From Anarhynchus alexandrinus (lineage: Eukaryota > Chordata > Aves > Charadriiformes > Charadriidae): a DNA stretch of 64,000 bases. Where the stretch lies: the NCBI GenBank assembly GCA_008711295.1, contig VUYV01000016.1, positions 8,233,920 to 8,297,919 on the forward strand, in the 5' to 3' direction. This document shows positions 37,086 through 50,743 of the stretch, piece by piece. The position numbers were made by a program, and so were the translations under genes. Numbering within the stretch: the first letter of the stretch is position 1; every line of letters begins with the position of its first letter. The notes under the pieces were generated by a model that did not search any database, had not been told where the DNA came from, and saw only the letters and a program-made list of their open reading frames with translations.

Positions 37086-39051
37086 GTAAGTGAAGACTGC
37101 ATGCTACTTTAGTATTTTTAAGTATCTTTTTCCATGTAATCCAAGTGAAAAAAAAAAGAAAGATTAAAAAGTTATGATGGATTGTTTATAGTGCTGAGAC
37201 TACTAACCTCCATAAAGACTTTGAGATCTGCAGGGAAAATACGTTATAAAGTCTTCACTAGGGATACTGAAACATGGATATCCAAGCATTAAAAGTAGTT
37301 TGCAATTATCACTCAGATATCTTCCAGGGCACACTGTAATGGCCATTAAGCCAAAGGAAAGACTCCCCTTGACTTCTGTAGGCACTGACTGAGGGATGTA
37401 ATTGCTGTGCAAAAAGTACTTAAGAAAACATTTTCTGGGTTACATTATTCTCACAGTCATACTTGACAGCTGAAATAATTAAACACTTTCATGCTGAATG
37501 TCAATAAAGACCTGCATATTAAATACATTACTAATTTGAGGCTAAGTTCAGGGAAGATGAAGGTAAAAGGTACAGTTGAAGTCACAGGTGTTCTACCCAT
37601 GGGTTCCTTGCTGAAGTAAAGGAATTCTGTGCAGTCTCTCAGCACTTTTCTTTGGGCTAAATTTTGAATGTTTTCCTTTTATGGTGACTGAATAATATTA
37701 AAAATAAATAAAAAGTCTGGATCCACATATGTTTTCTAGGGTCAACTGAGATCTGTATTTATTTTGGTTTCTCATCTGCTTACTCGTAAGACAAGGTTTT
37801 TGTGGAAGTAAGAACGTAGACTCAGACATCTGTATGTTGATGTCATGAGAAATCACAGTTTCACTGATCTCACAGAGGTGGGACTTAGCTTTCGGAGTCA
37901 CTAGGCATGACTGTGATGGGGATGATGACAAACTATTTGAGCTTCAGGTCAAATAAAGCTGTTGGCCCATCAGATACAGCTTTTAGAGGCGGGGGTAGTT
38001 TGCCTTATATTCACTTCCAGTAACTCTGGAAGAGAGCACCTGAATAATGTGATTCTTCATTGAGTCTTCTGTTTTTTGTCTACCATTTGCATCAATAAGG
38101 CTCTCCACAGGTGCGAGAGTCTCTTCATGCAAATCTAGTGCTAAGGACCCTACATAATGGGAGATAGTTGTGTCATTAGAATAACCGTAATAATGCAACA
38201 TTCTCCCTGCAATTAAAATTGAGCATGTAACAGTGGGTGGTTTGAGACACAGGGCAGAGTAATGATCAAAATGTAACACAAAATTGGTGGCTGTTTCTTT
38301 GTATGTTTTAACTGGTTATGTAATAGGTCAGCTTATCCCATCTGAGCGTAGGTCTGCTGCTTCTGTTACACCATCCACTGGAATTTGTGTATTTGCCATA
38401 TATAGAAAGATTTGATGCATTAGAATGACTACATTCCACACCACTGCCCTCTTACAGTCTTTAGCACACTACCAACATGGAGAGTCTGTGCTCGGATATT
38501 TGTTAAAATGGTTTCATCCAATGTTAAAAGTTCTCTTTCATACGCATAATCCAAAGTGTTTGCCTTAGTGATCTCCCCAAATCTAGTTTAGATAATCTTC
38601 TGTCTACTTAGTTTACAATTTTCAGTAGTTAAAAATACTCCTTTTTATATCCCATACTGATCCAGTGCTTACTGATATCGTTAGTTCTGGGATCCTGTGA
38701 GATCATAGAACTTGTATAAAGATAAATTGCGATTTAAACTAATCTTAATAAGTAAATATGATGTAGTCGACAAAACAGGTTAATAAATTTTTTTACTGAG
38801 CTCACCTTTTAAATTGGCACCTCGATTTTGACATAAATGATTGAAAACTCCTAGCTGGGACTGCATCAGAAATGGTACAGCAGTTTAAAAGTCCACATTT
38901 AAAAACTGGAATTTCATTTCAATCAGTTGCATTATTCGCCATGATCATTTTCCTGTGGTTGTAAAGGAATCTTTTTTTGTTCTGTGATCATTAGAAAATC
39001 TTTTTGAAACCCTTAACCTTTGGTTTCTGTTCTGTCATTATCTTATTGCAG
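37086..39051 (+). other. PCSK2: PCSK2 intron 4 (2.0 kb)
   Basis: This intron lies between the gtaagtg donor of exon 4 and the ttattgcag acceptor of exon 5. It interrupts the codon for the Gly directly after the catalytic Asp pair. I see no repeat, gene or RNA in it. Confidence 0.95.
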
Positions 39052-39089
39052 GAATTGATTATCTGCATCCTGATCTTGCATCAAATTAC
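39052..39089 (+). CDS. PCSK2: PCSK2 exon 5: 38-nt exon after the Asp box
   Basis: This very short exon (38 nt) completes the Gly codon split by the preceding intron and encodes IDYLHPDLASNY, equivalent to human residues 169-181. It has a good pyrimidine tract (tcattatcttattgcag) and donor gtaagt. The HPDL motif follows the catalytic Asp in kexin-type proteases and lines the active-site region. Its length is not a multiple of three. Joining exon 4 directly to exon 6 would shift the frame and give a TGA on the seventh codon, so the exon is obligatory for a functional product. The assignment rests on the exact peptide and on phase continuity on both sides. Confidence 0.96.
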
Positions 39090-40147
39090 GTAAGTACATG
39101 CTGACCTTTTCTGTAAAGTGTGGATTTTCTTGTTGTTATGGTCCCTCTACTACAAATTTTTAAATAATGAGTGGAACAAGAGTACAGCTGAACTGCTGAT
39201 CTTACAGATGATATGTTTCATGTTGAAAGAAGCAGACTGAAAATGGGACTGCCTGTGCAAGGAATAGAAAGGTGACAAGGCTCTTTGTGGAGGAATGACA
39301 GTGCTGCCTCACATTAAATAAGCTGCAGCTTGCAATATTGGATTTAGGACAGAAATGAGTGACCTGGGAATTGGTTCTAAATCCTGCTATTAAGATGCAG
39401 AATGCATCTGTCACTTGTAGGGCCGTGGTGCTGTGGGCTGTGGCAAGGCATGTATTAGCCTTTGAAACCTCCAGGAACAGCTTAATTCCTTTATAACAGG
39501 TGATTTGATCCAGTGCTTCAAAGCATGTGCAGGGCAGATTGTGTATTCTCAGCACGCGCTGTGTCAATTGATTCTTTCTCAAACCTATCTCAGGCTTACC
39601 TTCAGACCCGAGGCTTTTTATCTTTCATAATTCTTCCAGGCTCTCCCCAACCCCCTGTTGACACTAGGACTCCTATTTCCAGGTGTCTACAAGGGCTCCC
39701 AGCGCTCACATACTCGAGGTTGCCTTCGCAGTGTGCTGCCCTCACGCTGTGCTCGTGGCACTCCGTTGGGCAGTGGGGGTCAGGAAGCTGTGGCTCCTTG
39801 CTGGTGGGCATTGCAGTGTCTCTGCTTTAGGTCTTGCTACTCTCCTGCAGTCAGTGGCTTCCTTAGGGAAACCCAGGCTTCTTCAGCTGAGCAATGTGGT
39901 TTAGTTTACAATTGCGATTAAATGAAAAGAAGAACAACTGGAAATTTTGGTAAAAACATGAGCTGGGAAAGAGGAAGACAATTATTTTCATGTATTTTCA
40001 ATTTTGAAAATAATAACACAGGATGAAAACCTATTTGTTGTAGCAAGTAGCAAAACACCTTTGGCGGAGAATAAATGGTATAGAAGGTGTTGAATTTGGA
40101 TGAGGAATTTGGGAAATAGCTGGTAAAGTGCAGGATAGCCAGTTTCA

Positions 40148-40199
40148 CTCCTTAGGAACTCGCTTAATAAGCGCTCCTTACGAACTGGCTTAATAACTT
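40148..40199. repeat. 26-bp tandem duplication (2 copies)
   Basis: The unit begins ctccttaggaactcgcttaa and is followed directly by ctccttacgaactggcttaa. The copies agree at about 21 of the first 23 positions. It is a small local duplication with no evident function. Confidence 0.85.
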
Positions 40200-41156
40200 G
40201 ATATCAGCTAATTAAACCCTGTGCCCTAACTGCAAAATTCTCATCTGAGAGGAATAACTCAGTAGGACGTTTCCATAAATAAAGATAGCCTTTTTCTCTG
40301 CAGGAATTGTGCTCTGTATATATGTTTTAGCCTATGATCTCGGGACAGCACGTGCTCTTTACACGCTTTTCAACAGCAGGCATGGACAAAGTATGTGGGA
40401 ATATTCTTGTTCTATAAACCATGTTTCAAACAGACAAGCAAAAAGTCTGTACAACGTCGCTGATAGAACTGTTCCAATTTGACATTGTTGTTAACAGTGA
40501 ACCTAGGATCATGCCCAGGAAGCAAAAATAGATTTCTCAGTAATACAGTGTTTTCTCTTTTAATTCTAAAAATACTTTCTCTTTTATGGATAAATATTTG
40601 TTGGACTTAGCAGAAATGTATTGTTTTTAGAGTGCGTTTTCTAGAAATTAATGGAAAATGACAGTGCACAGACATGATGCTAGAAGTCAGCAAATAGTGG
40701 AGCTGGAGAGAGATCTGAGAGCTCAGAAAAAATAGTGGGATGAAACTGTAGACAAAAAGCTGTCTGGGAATGCAGAAACCAAACCTTTAATGGCAGCCAT
40801 GAAAGGCTTGTGCAGAGACTGATCTTGAGATGTCAATCTGAAGATGTCTGTGCAGGAATGACTTTGTCCAAGCAAGGAGCGGTCCGGTAGTGGAGCAATG
40901 ACCAGGCCGAGGGACAGAAGAAGATTGTCTGGCCAAGGCAAAATGCAGAGTTAGGCCTGGCTTGTGCAGGGCAGATCAATAGCCGGACACAGGGGAGAAA
41001 AGACTGAGGAATGAGTGGTTGGTGAGACCATTAAAGGAGCAGCAGAAACCCCATTTGAAAGGAGATACCACCCCAATCCTTTTAATCCTTTTAACACAGA
41101 AATACAAAAATATGAGCTATCACATGAAATCTGTGGTTCTAGGCTGTCACAGCACT

Positions 41157-41173
41157 GGGGGGGGGGGGGGGGN
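41157..41173. repeat. Poly-G tract (16 G) ending in an assembly gap
   Basis: Sixteen consecutive G are followed by an N at 41173. Such runs stall sequencing, so the tract length and the adjoining bases are uncertain. Confidence 0.95.
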
Positions 41174-42745
41174 TTAATTCTGTGCTGAATATCCAGAGGA
41201 CAAAGCAAGGAAACGTGCTGAGAAATTGCCATGTTACATGCAAGGTAACCAGTAAAAAGGTAAACTTGGTAACCAGGAAGAGGCGCTGGCACCTCCTCAC
41301 ACAGAGCTGGCTGCAGTTGCTGTCTGTGAGAGACGGCTGGCTGAAGGGCAAGGTTGACTCCTGGTCCTGCTGCTAAAATCTGCTGTCTCCTCCCTTGCCC
41401 AAGTATAGCACAGCGGTTGCAGAGCTTGGGTCACCTGCACTTTGCCTCTCCTGCTCTTGCTGCATAGCTGTGCAGGCCTCCTTGAGTCCTTGGAGATCCT
41501 GCTCTGACAGCATCTGCTGTGTCTCAGAGTCCACGGGGGCCTTTTTTCCCAGTAGGTAGTAATTTGGGCATGAACTAAAGACAAGGACTTAAATTCAGCT
41601 GAAGGAAAGATCAATTTAGACCTAAAACCGCAATGAAACAAGTCTCTTAGGAATGAATTGTTAACTTGCTTTGGGCTGGCAGAGCAAGTGCAGTCACCCT
41701 TGTACAGTTCCAATACCACATGTTTGGTGTTTCGTGACATTTGCACTTTGGGGCAGCTTTCTCTTAAGTTATATTGTTTATGTTTAGGAAATTAAAAGCC
41801 TACCGCTTATGTTTCTCAAGTGTGTAAATGCCTGCATACCCTGGCAATGTCTGTACATCTTGCTTGGAAAATTGGGAGCAATTAGAGAGTCTCTCAAAGG
41901 TGGTGGTGTTGGCACTTGAGCATTTCAAGTGTAAAAACTTGGCATTGTTTTACTCAGTTTAATTTGGCTTTTATGTTTTTGACTTGCTGGTTTTCTTGCT
42001 TGAATAGTTTAATGGGGTTAGCAATCAGACAAAATGGGGGGTCAGGGAAGAGAAAGAGCTTTCAAAAGAAAAAAAGAATTTATATTTTCTCCTAAAAATT
42101 GCTGAACTATGACCTATCATATGGAGTGCACTTCTATCCATATTTTTCTCTGTAGTTTCTGAGCTTTACTGCTTGAATCATCCATTTCTCTTTTTAATGC
42201 ACTTTATGTACATGGAAAGGAGTGTGCCTGCTCGCAGTCTGGATGGATTGCTCTCCCAGCACCCCTCCCAGCTTGCTGCAGTATAGCTACTTGCTTTTCT
42301 GGGATCAGGGGGTTATGGCAAAGCTGGAATTTTCCATTCTGCCCCGTGAATGCAGAGAGACTCATTGTCAAAAGATCGATATTTTCTTCCAAACCTTGGA
42401 AACCCTGCAGAGGTTCAGCCTTCAGGAAATTATTTTTTCCCCACAAAGAGAACCCTTCATTATGAACTGATAATTAAAAAGCTGAAGCCTAATGTACTCC
42501 ATGGTTTTCTTTCAACTCAGACTATACATACAAAGCCAGCAATTTTCAGGACTGATTTCTCCAAGATACAGCATCTGAGCGAGAAAGAAAACTGAAGTAA
42601 CAAGGTCTGCATATTAGATATGTCTAATAAAAGAGGAGAATAGCAGCTGGGGTGGGGGGGTGTACATTACAAATTTCAGTACATTGTTTTAAAGAAAAAA
42701 CTAAGAGAGCAAATGGAGATTTGTTGTGCCATGAGCATAAGCTGA

Positions 42746-42769
42746 TCTCTCTCTCTCTCTTTCTCTCTC
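42746..42769. repeat. (CT)n microsatellite
   Basis: A 24-bp CT dinucleotide run with one interruption (ttt) in intron 5. Confidence 0.95.
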
Positions 42770-44801
42770 GTATCAGTTTATATTGCGGTACATTTATACT
42801 TGGCCAATGTCTGCTGATGAAGGTCAGTGTAGCTGCATTATCCCATTTACAGCAGCAGGGAGCTGATCATCTCATGTAAGTGGGTTTGTCCCTGATTAGC
42901 AGTAGTGAGGAAAATCGGACTCCCACCAAGAGACTCAGGACAGGAGTAAAAAATTGCTGGTTTCAGTGTCTGAGCTCTGCCTGAAGCTGAAAGCTTGTTT
43001 AAAAAAAACTGTGGAGGGAGAGAGAACAAGACAAACATTTACTGCGAGTAGGTAACTTTTTAAAAACGTATTCGTACTTGTAAAATGAGAATCATGCAGC
43101 AAATCTTAGTACTAATAATAGATAATAATATAACATTCAGATGAGAGAGAAGATTTTGAAATCTGTGGAATTACACAGATGTAAAATGTGCACAAACATG
43201 CAGTCATCCTAGCAGCACTTCATTGCTGTCCTTCCCCTAACTTTTCCTCTCTGTAACATGTGTCTTTATGGTACAACCTTATGTTCCATCTTCCGAGGCC
43301 CTTACCAGCTGCCACTCAAGCTGTACACAGGAAAGGATTTGCTGAGCAAAAAAGACCATATGTAAAGAATGAGGGAAGACTTTCTGGAGTTACTCCAGGG
43401 TTAATTGAAGTTTTCTGTCACCTGACATTTCTTATTGAAATGTGAACAGCAGGTGGTCTTACCTGTCTTCTCTTTCCACTTTGGTGACATCTCCAAACAC
43501 AAAGCAGTCTCTCTCTCACAACTTTTGGGAACTTGTCACCAGCTAATATGATAACAGCTCCCCTGGCCTTGCTGGGAGGCAAGCAGAAGCATATTTTTGG
43601 ACTAATTATCTTATCGCATAACCAGTGAAGCAGGGAAATGTTCTACTTCTGTTATGACTTGCAATTTCCATTGTTTGCTAGAGGAACAAAAACATCATTG
43701 AATAATCTTTACAGCTACGAATGAAATAATACAGGCAATAAATTATACACTGCAATACGTGCAGTGAAGCTTAGCAACAGCATAAACGATCTTCTTTCTT
43801 TCAGAAAGTCTGTGTTTCCTTCATTAGCATGAATTTCTGAGTATGCCTTGGCCTCCCTGCATGCTACCAAAAGGACCGGCAAATTGTTCTGGAGGCCATG
43901 AGCCTGATCTCAATGATGTACCGGTATAAATCATCAGTATCTCCACTATAATCACTGGAGCCTAGTTGTGGGGTTTTCTAAGTTGACAAAGCTCCATTGA
44001 CATCTATTGAACCATGCTGCTTTGACCCCAATGATCTGCCCCACAGAAATCCCAGCTGATGTAATTGCCAGAGTCGAACAGAGTTCACCTATAACTGGTG
44101 ACGAGAAAAACGTTACCCTTCTGAGACAGAAATTTGTTGGAAACCCTCTGAAGACCTTGAAAAGCTCCCAGTGTCTCTGTGCTGTCATCAATATCATCCC
44201 AGGGGATCCACAGGGAATGTAAAGCCAAACCATAGCAGGGTCGGGTTCATCCTTGCCTGGCATCACGAATAATTTCAGTTTGCTTTATGAGATCCGATTC
44301 CTACAGCATGATTTTCAGAAGAACCTGAGACAGTTACACTGCCATTGCCTACTGCATTTCAAAGGGTTATTGAGCACATGCACTAGACAATGTCACTAAA
44401 GCTTTACTGCTGATATATCAAAGGTATTTTATGGGCAAACTCTGCATGCTGACCATTGATGCTAGTACCTATTTTTAATTGCAATGTTGAAATAACACTT
44501 ACGTTATCAAAAAATAAGGGACAGGATAAACTGTTTCAGATGTTTCAACACTAATTGGATTTTAGATTGTTTGGTTTCATTTGTTTTTTTGGTGTTGACT
44601 TGGGGTTGGGTTTTTTGCTAATATGTTTTCTAAAATAAACACTAGCATAACAATTAAAAATTATCAACCAAAAACTGAGATAAATTCACAAACATCCTTC
44701 TCCTAACACTGAAAATCTAGTGGGCACGCTGTTTGATGGATGCTGTTAAAGTAGATTGTGGCAGAAATATCATCAAGATATTGTTGAGACAAAATGAAAC
44801 C

Positions 44802-44824
44802 TTTTTTTTTTTTTTTTTTTTTTT
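44802..44824. repeat. Poly-T tract (23)
   Basis: An uninterrupted run of 23 T in intron 5, with unique sequence on both sides. Confidence 0.95.
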
Positions 44825-45049
44825 GCCAGGATAGAAGGCTGGATCAAGTGTTTAAATGCCAGGCTGACTGATGCCTTAGCAACCGAAACTGATGGCCTTC
44901 TGTTGGGCTGTTCATGCTGCTTAGGTGGCTTCTGGCAGCTACGAGGCTGGTTTTAGCATTTAGAAGATGACATGCAAAACAATGAAGTTTCCTCAGCATA
45001 AATTAGGAGTTACTGGGAAGAGAACAAAGTTCTCTGTTTCAGACTTGCC

Positions 45050-45090
45050 TTTTTTTTTGTTGTGGTTTTTGTTGGGTTTTTTTTGTTATT
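45050..45090. repeat. T/G-rich simple stretch
   Basis: Low-complexity T runs broken by G (ttttttttgttgtgg, then gggttttttttgtt). Confidence 0.85.
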
Positions 45091-48000
45091 CTGTGCAGGA
45101 TCAGCTTCTGGGCTCATCTCTGTTCTGTGCAATCTGGTTTTTTCTCTGAACATATGAAGGGCTGTGAAAGAGATGATGCCTCCTCTGATAAGATCCGCCA
45201 GGCAAATGAGTTTCTCTGTGTTCTTGGAAGGCTGTCCTGGGCTTACCACATACAGAAAATGCTTCACATCTTGGAAAACATAATGGGGTCCTGCAAACAG
45301 GTCTCTCCTTCTCCCCTGCTCCCAACAGTAACTGTTTTAGCAAGTCCTTGTTACAGTGGAGCTCCTGTGCTGAAGTCTAAATAAGGTGACTGTACAGTTC
45401 CTCTTCTATACCTTATAGCTACTTGATAGGGTCACTGCTAGAGGGAGAGGGAAGCCGTGGTGCTGTGTAAGGGAGATGTCTGTGTCTTCTTATTTCATTA
45501 AAGATAAAAGTGTTTCGTAATCATAGATGTTATCAAAGCCTTCTAGCTTTCAACTCAATTAAAAAGATGGAACAGCAAAAAGAATTTGAGGACTTTCTTC
45601 TGGATCGTTTCATATGGTCAGAGGGTGGAAACAGGCTTTTTCTGCGGAGGAGGCTGTAACTTGCGAAGGAGGCATGATTGCCTTGAGGAGAGATGATCTG
45701 TGTTGCATATAGAGCTGTCTTTGGAGCTGAAAACTGAATTTCTCATGCTGAAAGATGTTATGCTAACTGCTTTGCTAAAGCCTGTAATGAGAGATCTGGA
45801 CCCTGAATGCTTGGCAAGTTGCGGGGCTTGGTGCTTAGCACCATCCAGACAGCTGGAGTTGGCATTGCTCCACGGATGCTGGCCTCTTCAGGGGGATGCA
45901 CTGATTTATACTGGCTATAAAATATCCTCACAGTACAATTCCTTTGGAATCAGAAAGATACTAACGTATTGTAGTTCAGTTTGCCTAAGATTATTTTCAG
46001 AGCAATGAATGCTGCAGAAATTTTCCAGATTTATTCTATATTAGAACCACCTACAAGGGATAATCTTCAAGTTAAATGCATGCTTGGTGTGCAAGCATTG
46101 TGAGATGGTGCCAAAGACACTCGCTTTGCAAGCTAAAGACCCCACATTGTCCGCAGCATTTATTTTTCTCTATAATCAATGTACTTAATTAATCAGCTGC
46201 ACCCTGAGAAAGTGCAAGGTGGCTAATCGCTTTAATCATTAAGCAGTGGTATTAATTTTCACTTAAGGCATCAGCCGTGGAAAGTAAATTAAGATTCTTG
46301 AAATGAGAAATGCACAGGGGTGGAAGAGAGCTGATAAGGACATTTCTGCGTCGGTTCTAGCTGATGCTGTTGAAATTGGCTTGTGCCTCTCTCCAGGGCT
46401 TCTCCAAGTAAGTTTTTTGGAAACATTTTCTTCTTCTTTTATTTGGGCAAGAAAAGTAGAGGAAAGATGTTAGTGTTCACTCTTTGCCATGGAGGGACCT
46501 GCATTGCTTTGTTTTGGCTTTTTATTATCTCCCTTTCTGTGGACCAATTAGCTTTTGGAACTGGCTAGAAGTCGTCCGTTAGAATATTTTTGCTAGTAAA
46601 GATGAATGTTTTATAAAAACAAATTTTCCATGGGAAAATAAAACTAAAATATTTTTATTTTGGATCAGTTCAACCTCATTTTAACTATTTCACTTTTAGA
46701 ACATGCTGAATTGAATCAGCAGCAACAAAATCCCACTCTGGTGCGCGGTCCACTTGGGAGAACAGGGTCAGATACACAGTTCCCTAGAGGCAGTGCACAC
46801 CATGTAATTTTAAAACCAGTTTCAACAAAATTAAATAAAGAGCTTCTGTTTCCCCAAAGTGAAAATACCTCATTTTGGGTTGAATAAGGCAAAAACACTT
46901 TGGCAGATTTCTCAATTTGGCAGCTTTTTTTTTTATTTTCAATTTTTCACAGAATAGTTATTTTAACTGCTCATACTGTTTAAGACACTAACCAGTGTTG
47001 AAATCCCTGAATATCCATCAGCATTGAAATGGAACTTAATTAAAATTCATGTTGTAGTTAGATTTTGGCTACCAGTGTATCACCAGGGAAGTCTGAATTA
47101 GATGGTGCATGTGGGGAACCCTAGTCCCTCACAAAGCATCAGCAAAATTTGACAGGTGATAGGGAGAGACTTTCAGGTCCAGTGACGATTTTGGCAATGA
47201 GAGTCTCAAACCCACTATTAACTACTGGGCATACAGCTGTTTTTAAAAAGGGAGTTTTGGCCAAGCTCTTTGGATGAACCAAACTTGCAGAAGAGGAGAG
47301 CAGAGGGGCGTGAGGAGTCTGCTTTCTTCTGTGAAACTGTAATAGCCTGGGTACAGTAGATAAAGATGCAGATGACCTCCAATACATGAAACACTTCTCC
47401 TTCGCTATGCCTCTAAATTAATTTGGTTCATTTGAAATGAATTCATTTTTTTCTGTCCTGGCACTTCATCTTGATATGGTTGTTTGCTTTGCATTGTTTG
47501 ATTTCAGTTGTATGAATTTATGTTCTCCATATTAATAATTTACCTCTCAATAGCTATGTAGGTGGTTAAGATATTTTTAAACACCTGCCCTATTTCAGAT
47601 TGCTTTGATTTAAATATAATGTTCTTCATTTCTGTTGCGTTCCCAACAGAAGCAATGAGCATAATGAACATCTCTTACAGGGGAACAGAATAGCAGTGCA
47701 TAATGTCTGATAAAATGTTGGCCTCATTGAAGTCGCTGGTAGTTTCTCCATTAATTTCAGAGCAATCAGAAATTTGGCAGATCATATAAATAACAGGTTT
47801 GTAATGTTTGTTCTACTGTCTATTCCTTTTTTTTTTTTTAATCATCACAGTAAGAGGAGTAGGCTTCCTAGCTTCAACTGAGCAAATAGTGATACCAAGA
47901 GCTGTGGAAACTGCCTGGAATAACATTTTACTGTAGAACAGGAGCTTGTATTTGATGAAGCTTTGGCCACTTTCAGTACTGTATAGCTGTTTTTTAGGTG

Positions 48001-50201
48001 AAAGTTAAATGGCTATGGTAGTGCATTGTAAGCTTTGGTGTAGATTGGGGATCGTTGGAAATGTTCTGCAGGCAGGTTGTGGTCTGTTTTTTTTAAAGGA
48101 GATTAGTCTGTCTTTGAATATGTACAACGGAGAGCACAAAGACTGTCCTGTGTTCAAGAATGTCATAATTTCAATGCCAGCACATGTTTTTTTTAGAATT
48201 AGTTCTTGTGAGAAACTAAATCACTTGAATTCAGTGGCACTTAACTCAGTTGCCGAATTAGTCAACAGTGATACCATGTCTGACTGATGTAATTGTGAAT
48301 CTTTCTTTCAGTGAGCTAATGATGTCTAGGACACGTCTTCAATTTACATACCCAGTAAATTACTGTGAAAACATTAGCTATGATCAAATATACTAATCTT
48401 TAAGGTAAGAGCTTGGAATGATCATGTATTATTTAAAAGCATAAACACTTGCAAAATGTAGTATGTGTAAATTTACATGAGAATGTCTGTTCTCAAAATC
48501 CCACTTTCCCTGAAATTTTGGATTTAGCTGTCCATTGGTTTTGCTGATTCCACATGGAATAAAAAATACAAACTTTTTAATTAATGCAAAAGCATATAAA
48601 TTGGTCCATTAAAATCCCTGTGAACCCAGCATGTCTTGACAGATATTAGTCACATTATTAATACTCCCCTGGGATGCTCTCAAACTATGCTAATGAGGTC
48701 AGCACGCAGCTGGAGTAAAACAGAGTAGATCTTTAAGACCTTCTAACTCTAAGGCATGTAACTCAACCTGTGTTTGCTTTTTGTGACAAAGAAATGTAGA
48801 TAATAGTTTGCATTATGTTTTTGGAGTTTCTTGCCTGAAAGGTTCATCTGCTTTTGATTCACCTACAATGTCACTTTTATGTGTCCCTTCATCATCTTCC
48901 ATATTTATGCAATTAGGTGAAACACCAGTTGAGCAGTTGTTAAGGGTTTCTTCTCTTGTTAGCTGCGAAACCTTTCAGAAGAAGGAAAATACCCAACCCC
49001 TCTTCTGTCTCGTCTGTTCTTACTTTCAGTTCCTCTGTAGCAGCAGTATAGCTCTCCCTGTCTTCCCCTCTCTGTAACCACCATGGATCTGGTCTGTGTG
49101 TTGTAGCTAACTCCCCAAACCTGCAGAACCACTTTGATTTCCCTCTTTCCAAAGCTGAAGTTAGCCTGCTTTGTAACATGTTTGGTGTAACCCTTTAAAG
49201 TGGTCATCCTTAATATCCTGCCACATTTGTTTAATGAGTGCCATTGTAACCACATGTCCGGTATTCCTGCGCTTGGCTGGAAGCATTGCTGGTAATAGAT
49301 TAGTTTTTAGCGACTCTGACTGCGACAGCTTTCGGTCACAGAGAGTGATGTGGGTGCCAGTTCCTGCTAACCACGCACAGCACCAGGGACATGTTTGCTC
49401 TCCCAGCGCAGGGGGCCGCCTTCGCCCAGACCATGCCATGCTAAACACCTGGATTTGAACGACTGCTGAGCTTTTACTGCAAACTCTGAGCTATAGCTTT
49501 TCTTCCACTGATGGAAAAAATTGTCCTTTACCCACTACTTAAGAGAGCTTTATGCTGGGTGTGATCTGAATCCTGCCTGATGTGTTTGGTGGGAGAGCCC
49601 GTGGCAGGTTTTGGTAGGCTTTGGATCAGGCCCATTGAGAGGAGCAAGAGCTTAGCTCCCCTTCTCTTCCAGCTCATCCCTCAAAGAGGCTGTAAGTGCT
49701 GGCTGCCATCAAAACTCTGCAAACACAACCTTTACTGCAGCTCAGCACCCGACGTGTATTTGATGTACTGACAAACTTGTCAGTTATTTCTTACAGGAAT
49801 ATAACTAAGAATTATGGACCTGAACCTCATTTCTCTGCTGCCAGCTTTATACCTCTATTACTCTCTCAACTTCAGTAGGTCACACTAATACATAACCAAA
49901 GTATCTGAAGGGGGAAAAAAATCCATGTATTGGAAAGGGAATGTGGGCCAGGTTTTTAATAAAATGGAACACTAAAACGGGATGAAGTGTGTTCACAGTG
50001 TTTTTCAATAAAAGTCATTGCACTCTTTGTATTTGCTATTATGATAAAAGAATACAATGGCTCATATATGTCCAGCCACTCATATGCCAGCCGTGTCCCC
50101 CCCCCCAATTAAAGAAATCAAGGACTTCATTCCGTACTCTGAAGTTTTAAAGCTTTACGTTTGCTACTTGCCCTGAAAGTCTTTAATAGTAACTAGTTGC
50201 A

Positions 50202-50238
50202 TAATTTATTTTTATTTTATTAATTTAATTTAATTTTC
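50202..50238. repeat. AT-rich TTTAA/TTTTA simple stretch
   Basis: Degenerate repeats of ttattt, ttaattt and taattt made only of A and T over about 37 bases. Confidence 0.8.
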
Positions 50239-50727
50239 TTAGCAATGTGCCTCCCTATGAACATTCAGTACCCCTTTGCTACGTTGCAGGTGTAGCTTAA
50301 AGATTCCTGTGCGCCCTCTCTGAAAATTAAGGAATGTTTGGCTGAGCAGAAATAGGTTTCATTTTTTTGCAGGTTAACTTGCTTTTGCCTTCAGAGCTCT
50401 GGCTCTAAGTAATTAAAAACTGGTGATGTGCTTCAAGTTTCCTCCACGTCAACCTGAAAATTGTGGAGCAGGCTAAGAATGCCAAGAGGTGAATTGTGAA
50501 GCAGCCTCTTTATTATAAGCACAAGTTCATTTAGCTTGCTTTTTAATAAAGTCTCATGCCTGCCTCAATTTCTTATGCCTTTTTCTATGTCGGGTGAAGA
50601 TGCAGAGGAGAGGAAATGGAGGGTATTTCAATAAGCTAGATTTATTTATAAAGAATTTTTAGGGGAAAAAAAAATTATCCACTTCTTAAAAATCTACCCA
50701 ATCTAAATTTTTTCTTATTCTCTGTGA

Positions 50728-50743
50728 TTTTTTTTTTTTTTTT
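50728..50743. repeat. Poly-T tract (16)
   Basis: An uninterrupted run of 16 T in intron 5. Confidence 0.95.

Noticed and set aside
48720..48765. Sequence resembling a CR1 tail (gtagatctttaagaccttctaac)
   Set aside because: Only about 30 bases resemble the CR1 3' UTR. There is no octamer tail or upstream body, so chance similarity cannot be excluded.
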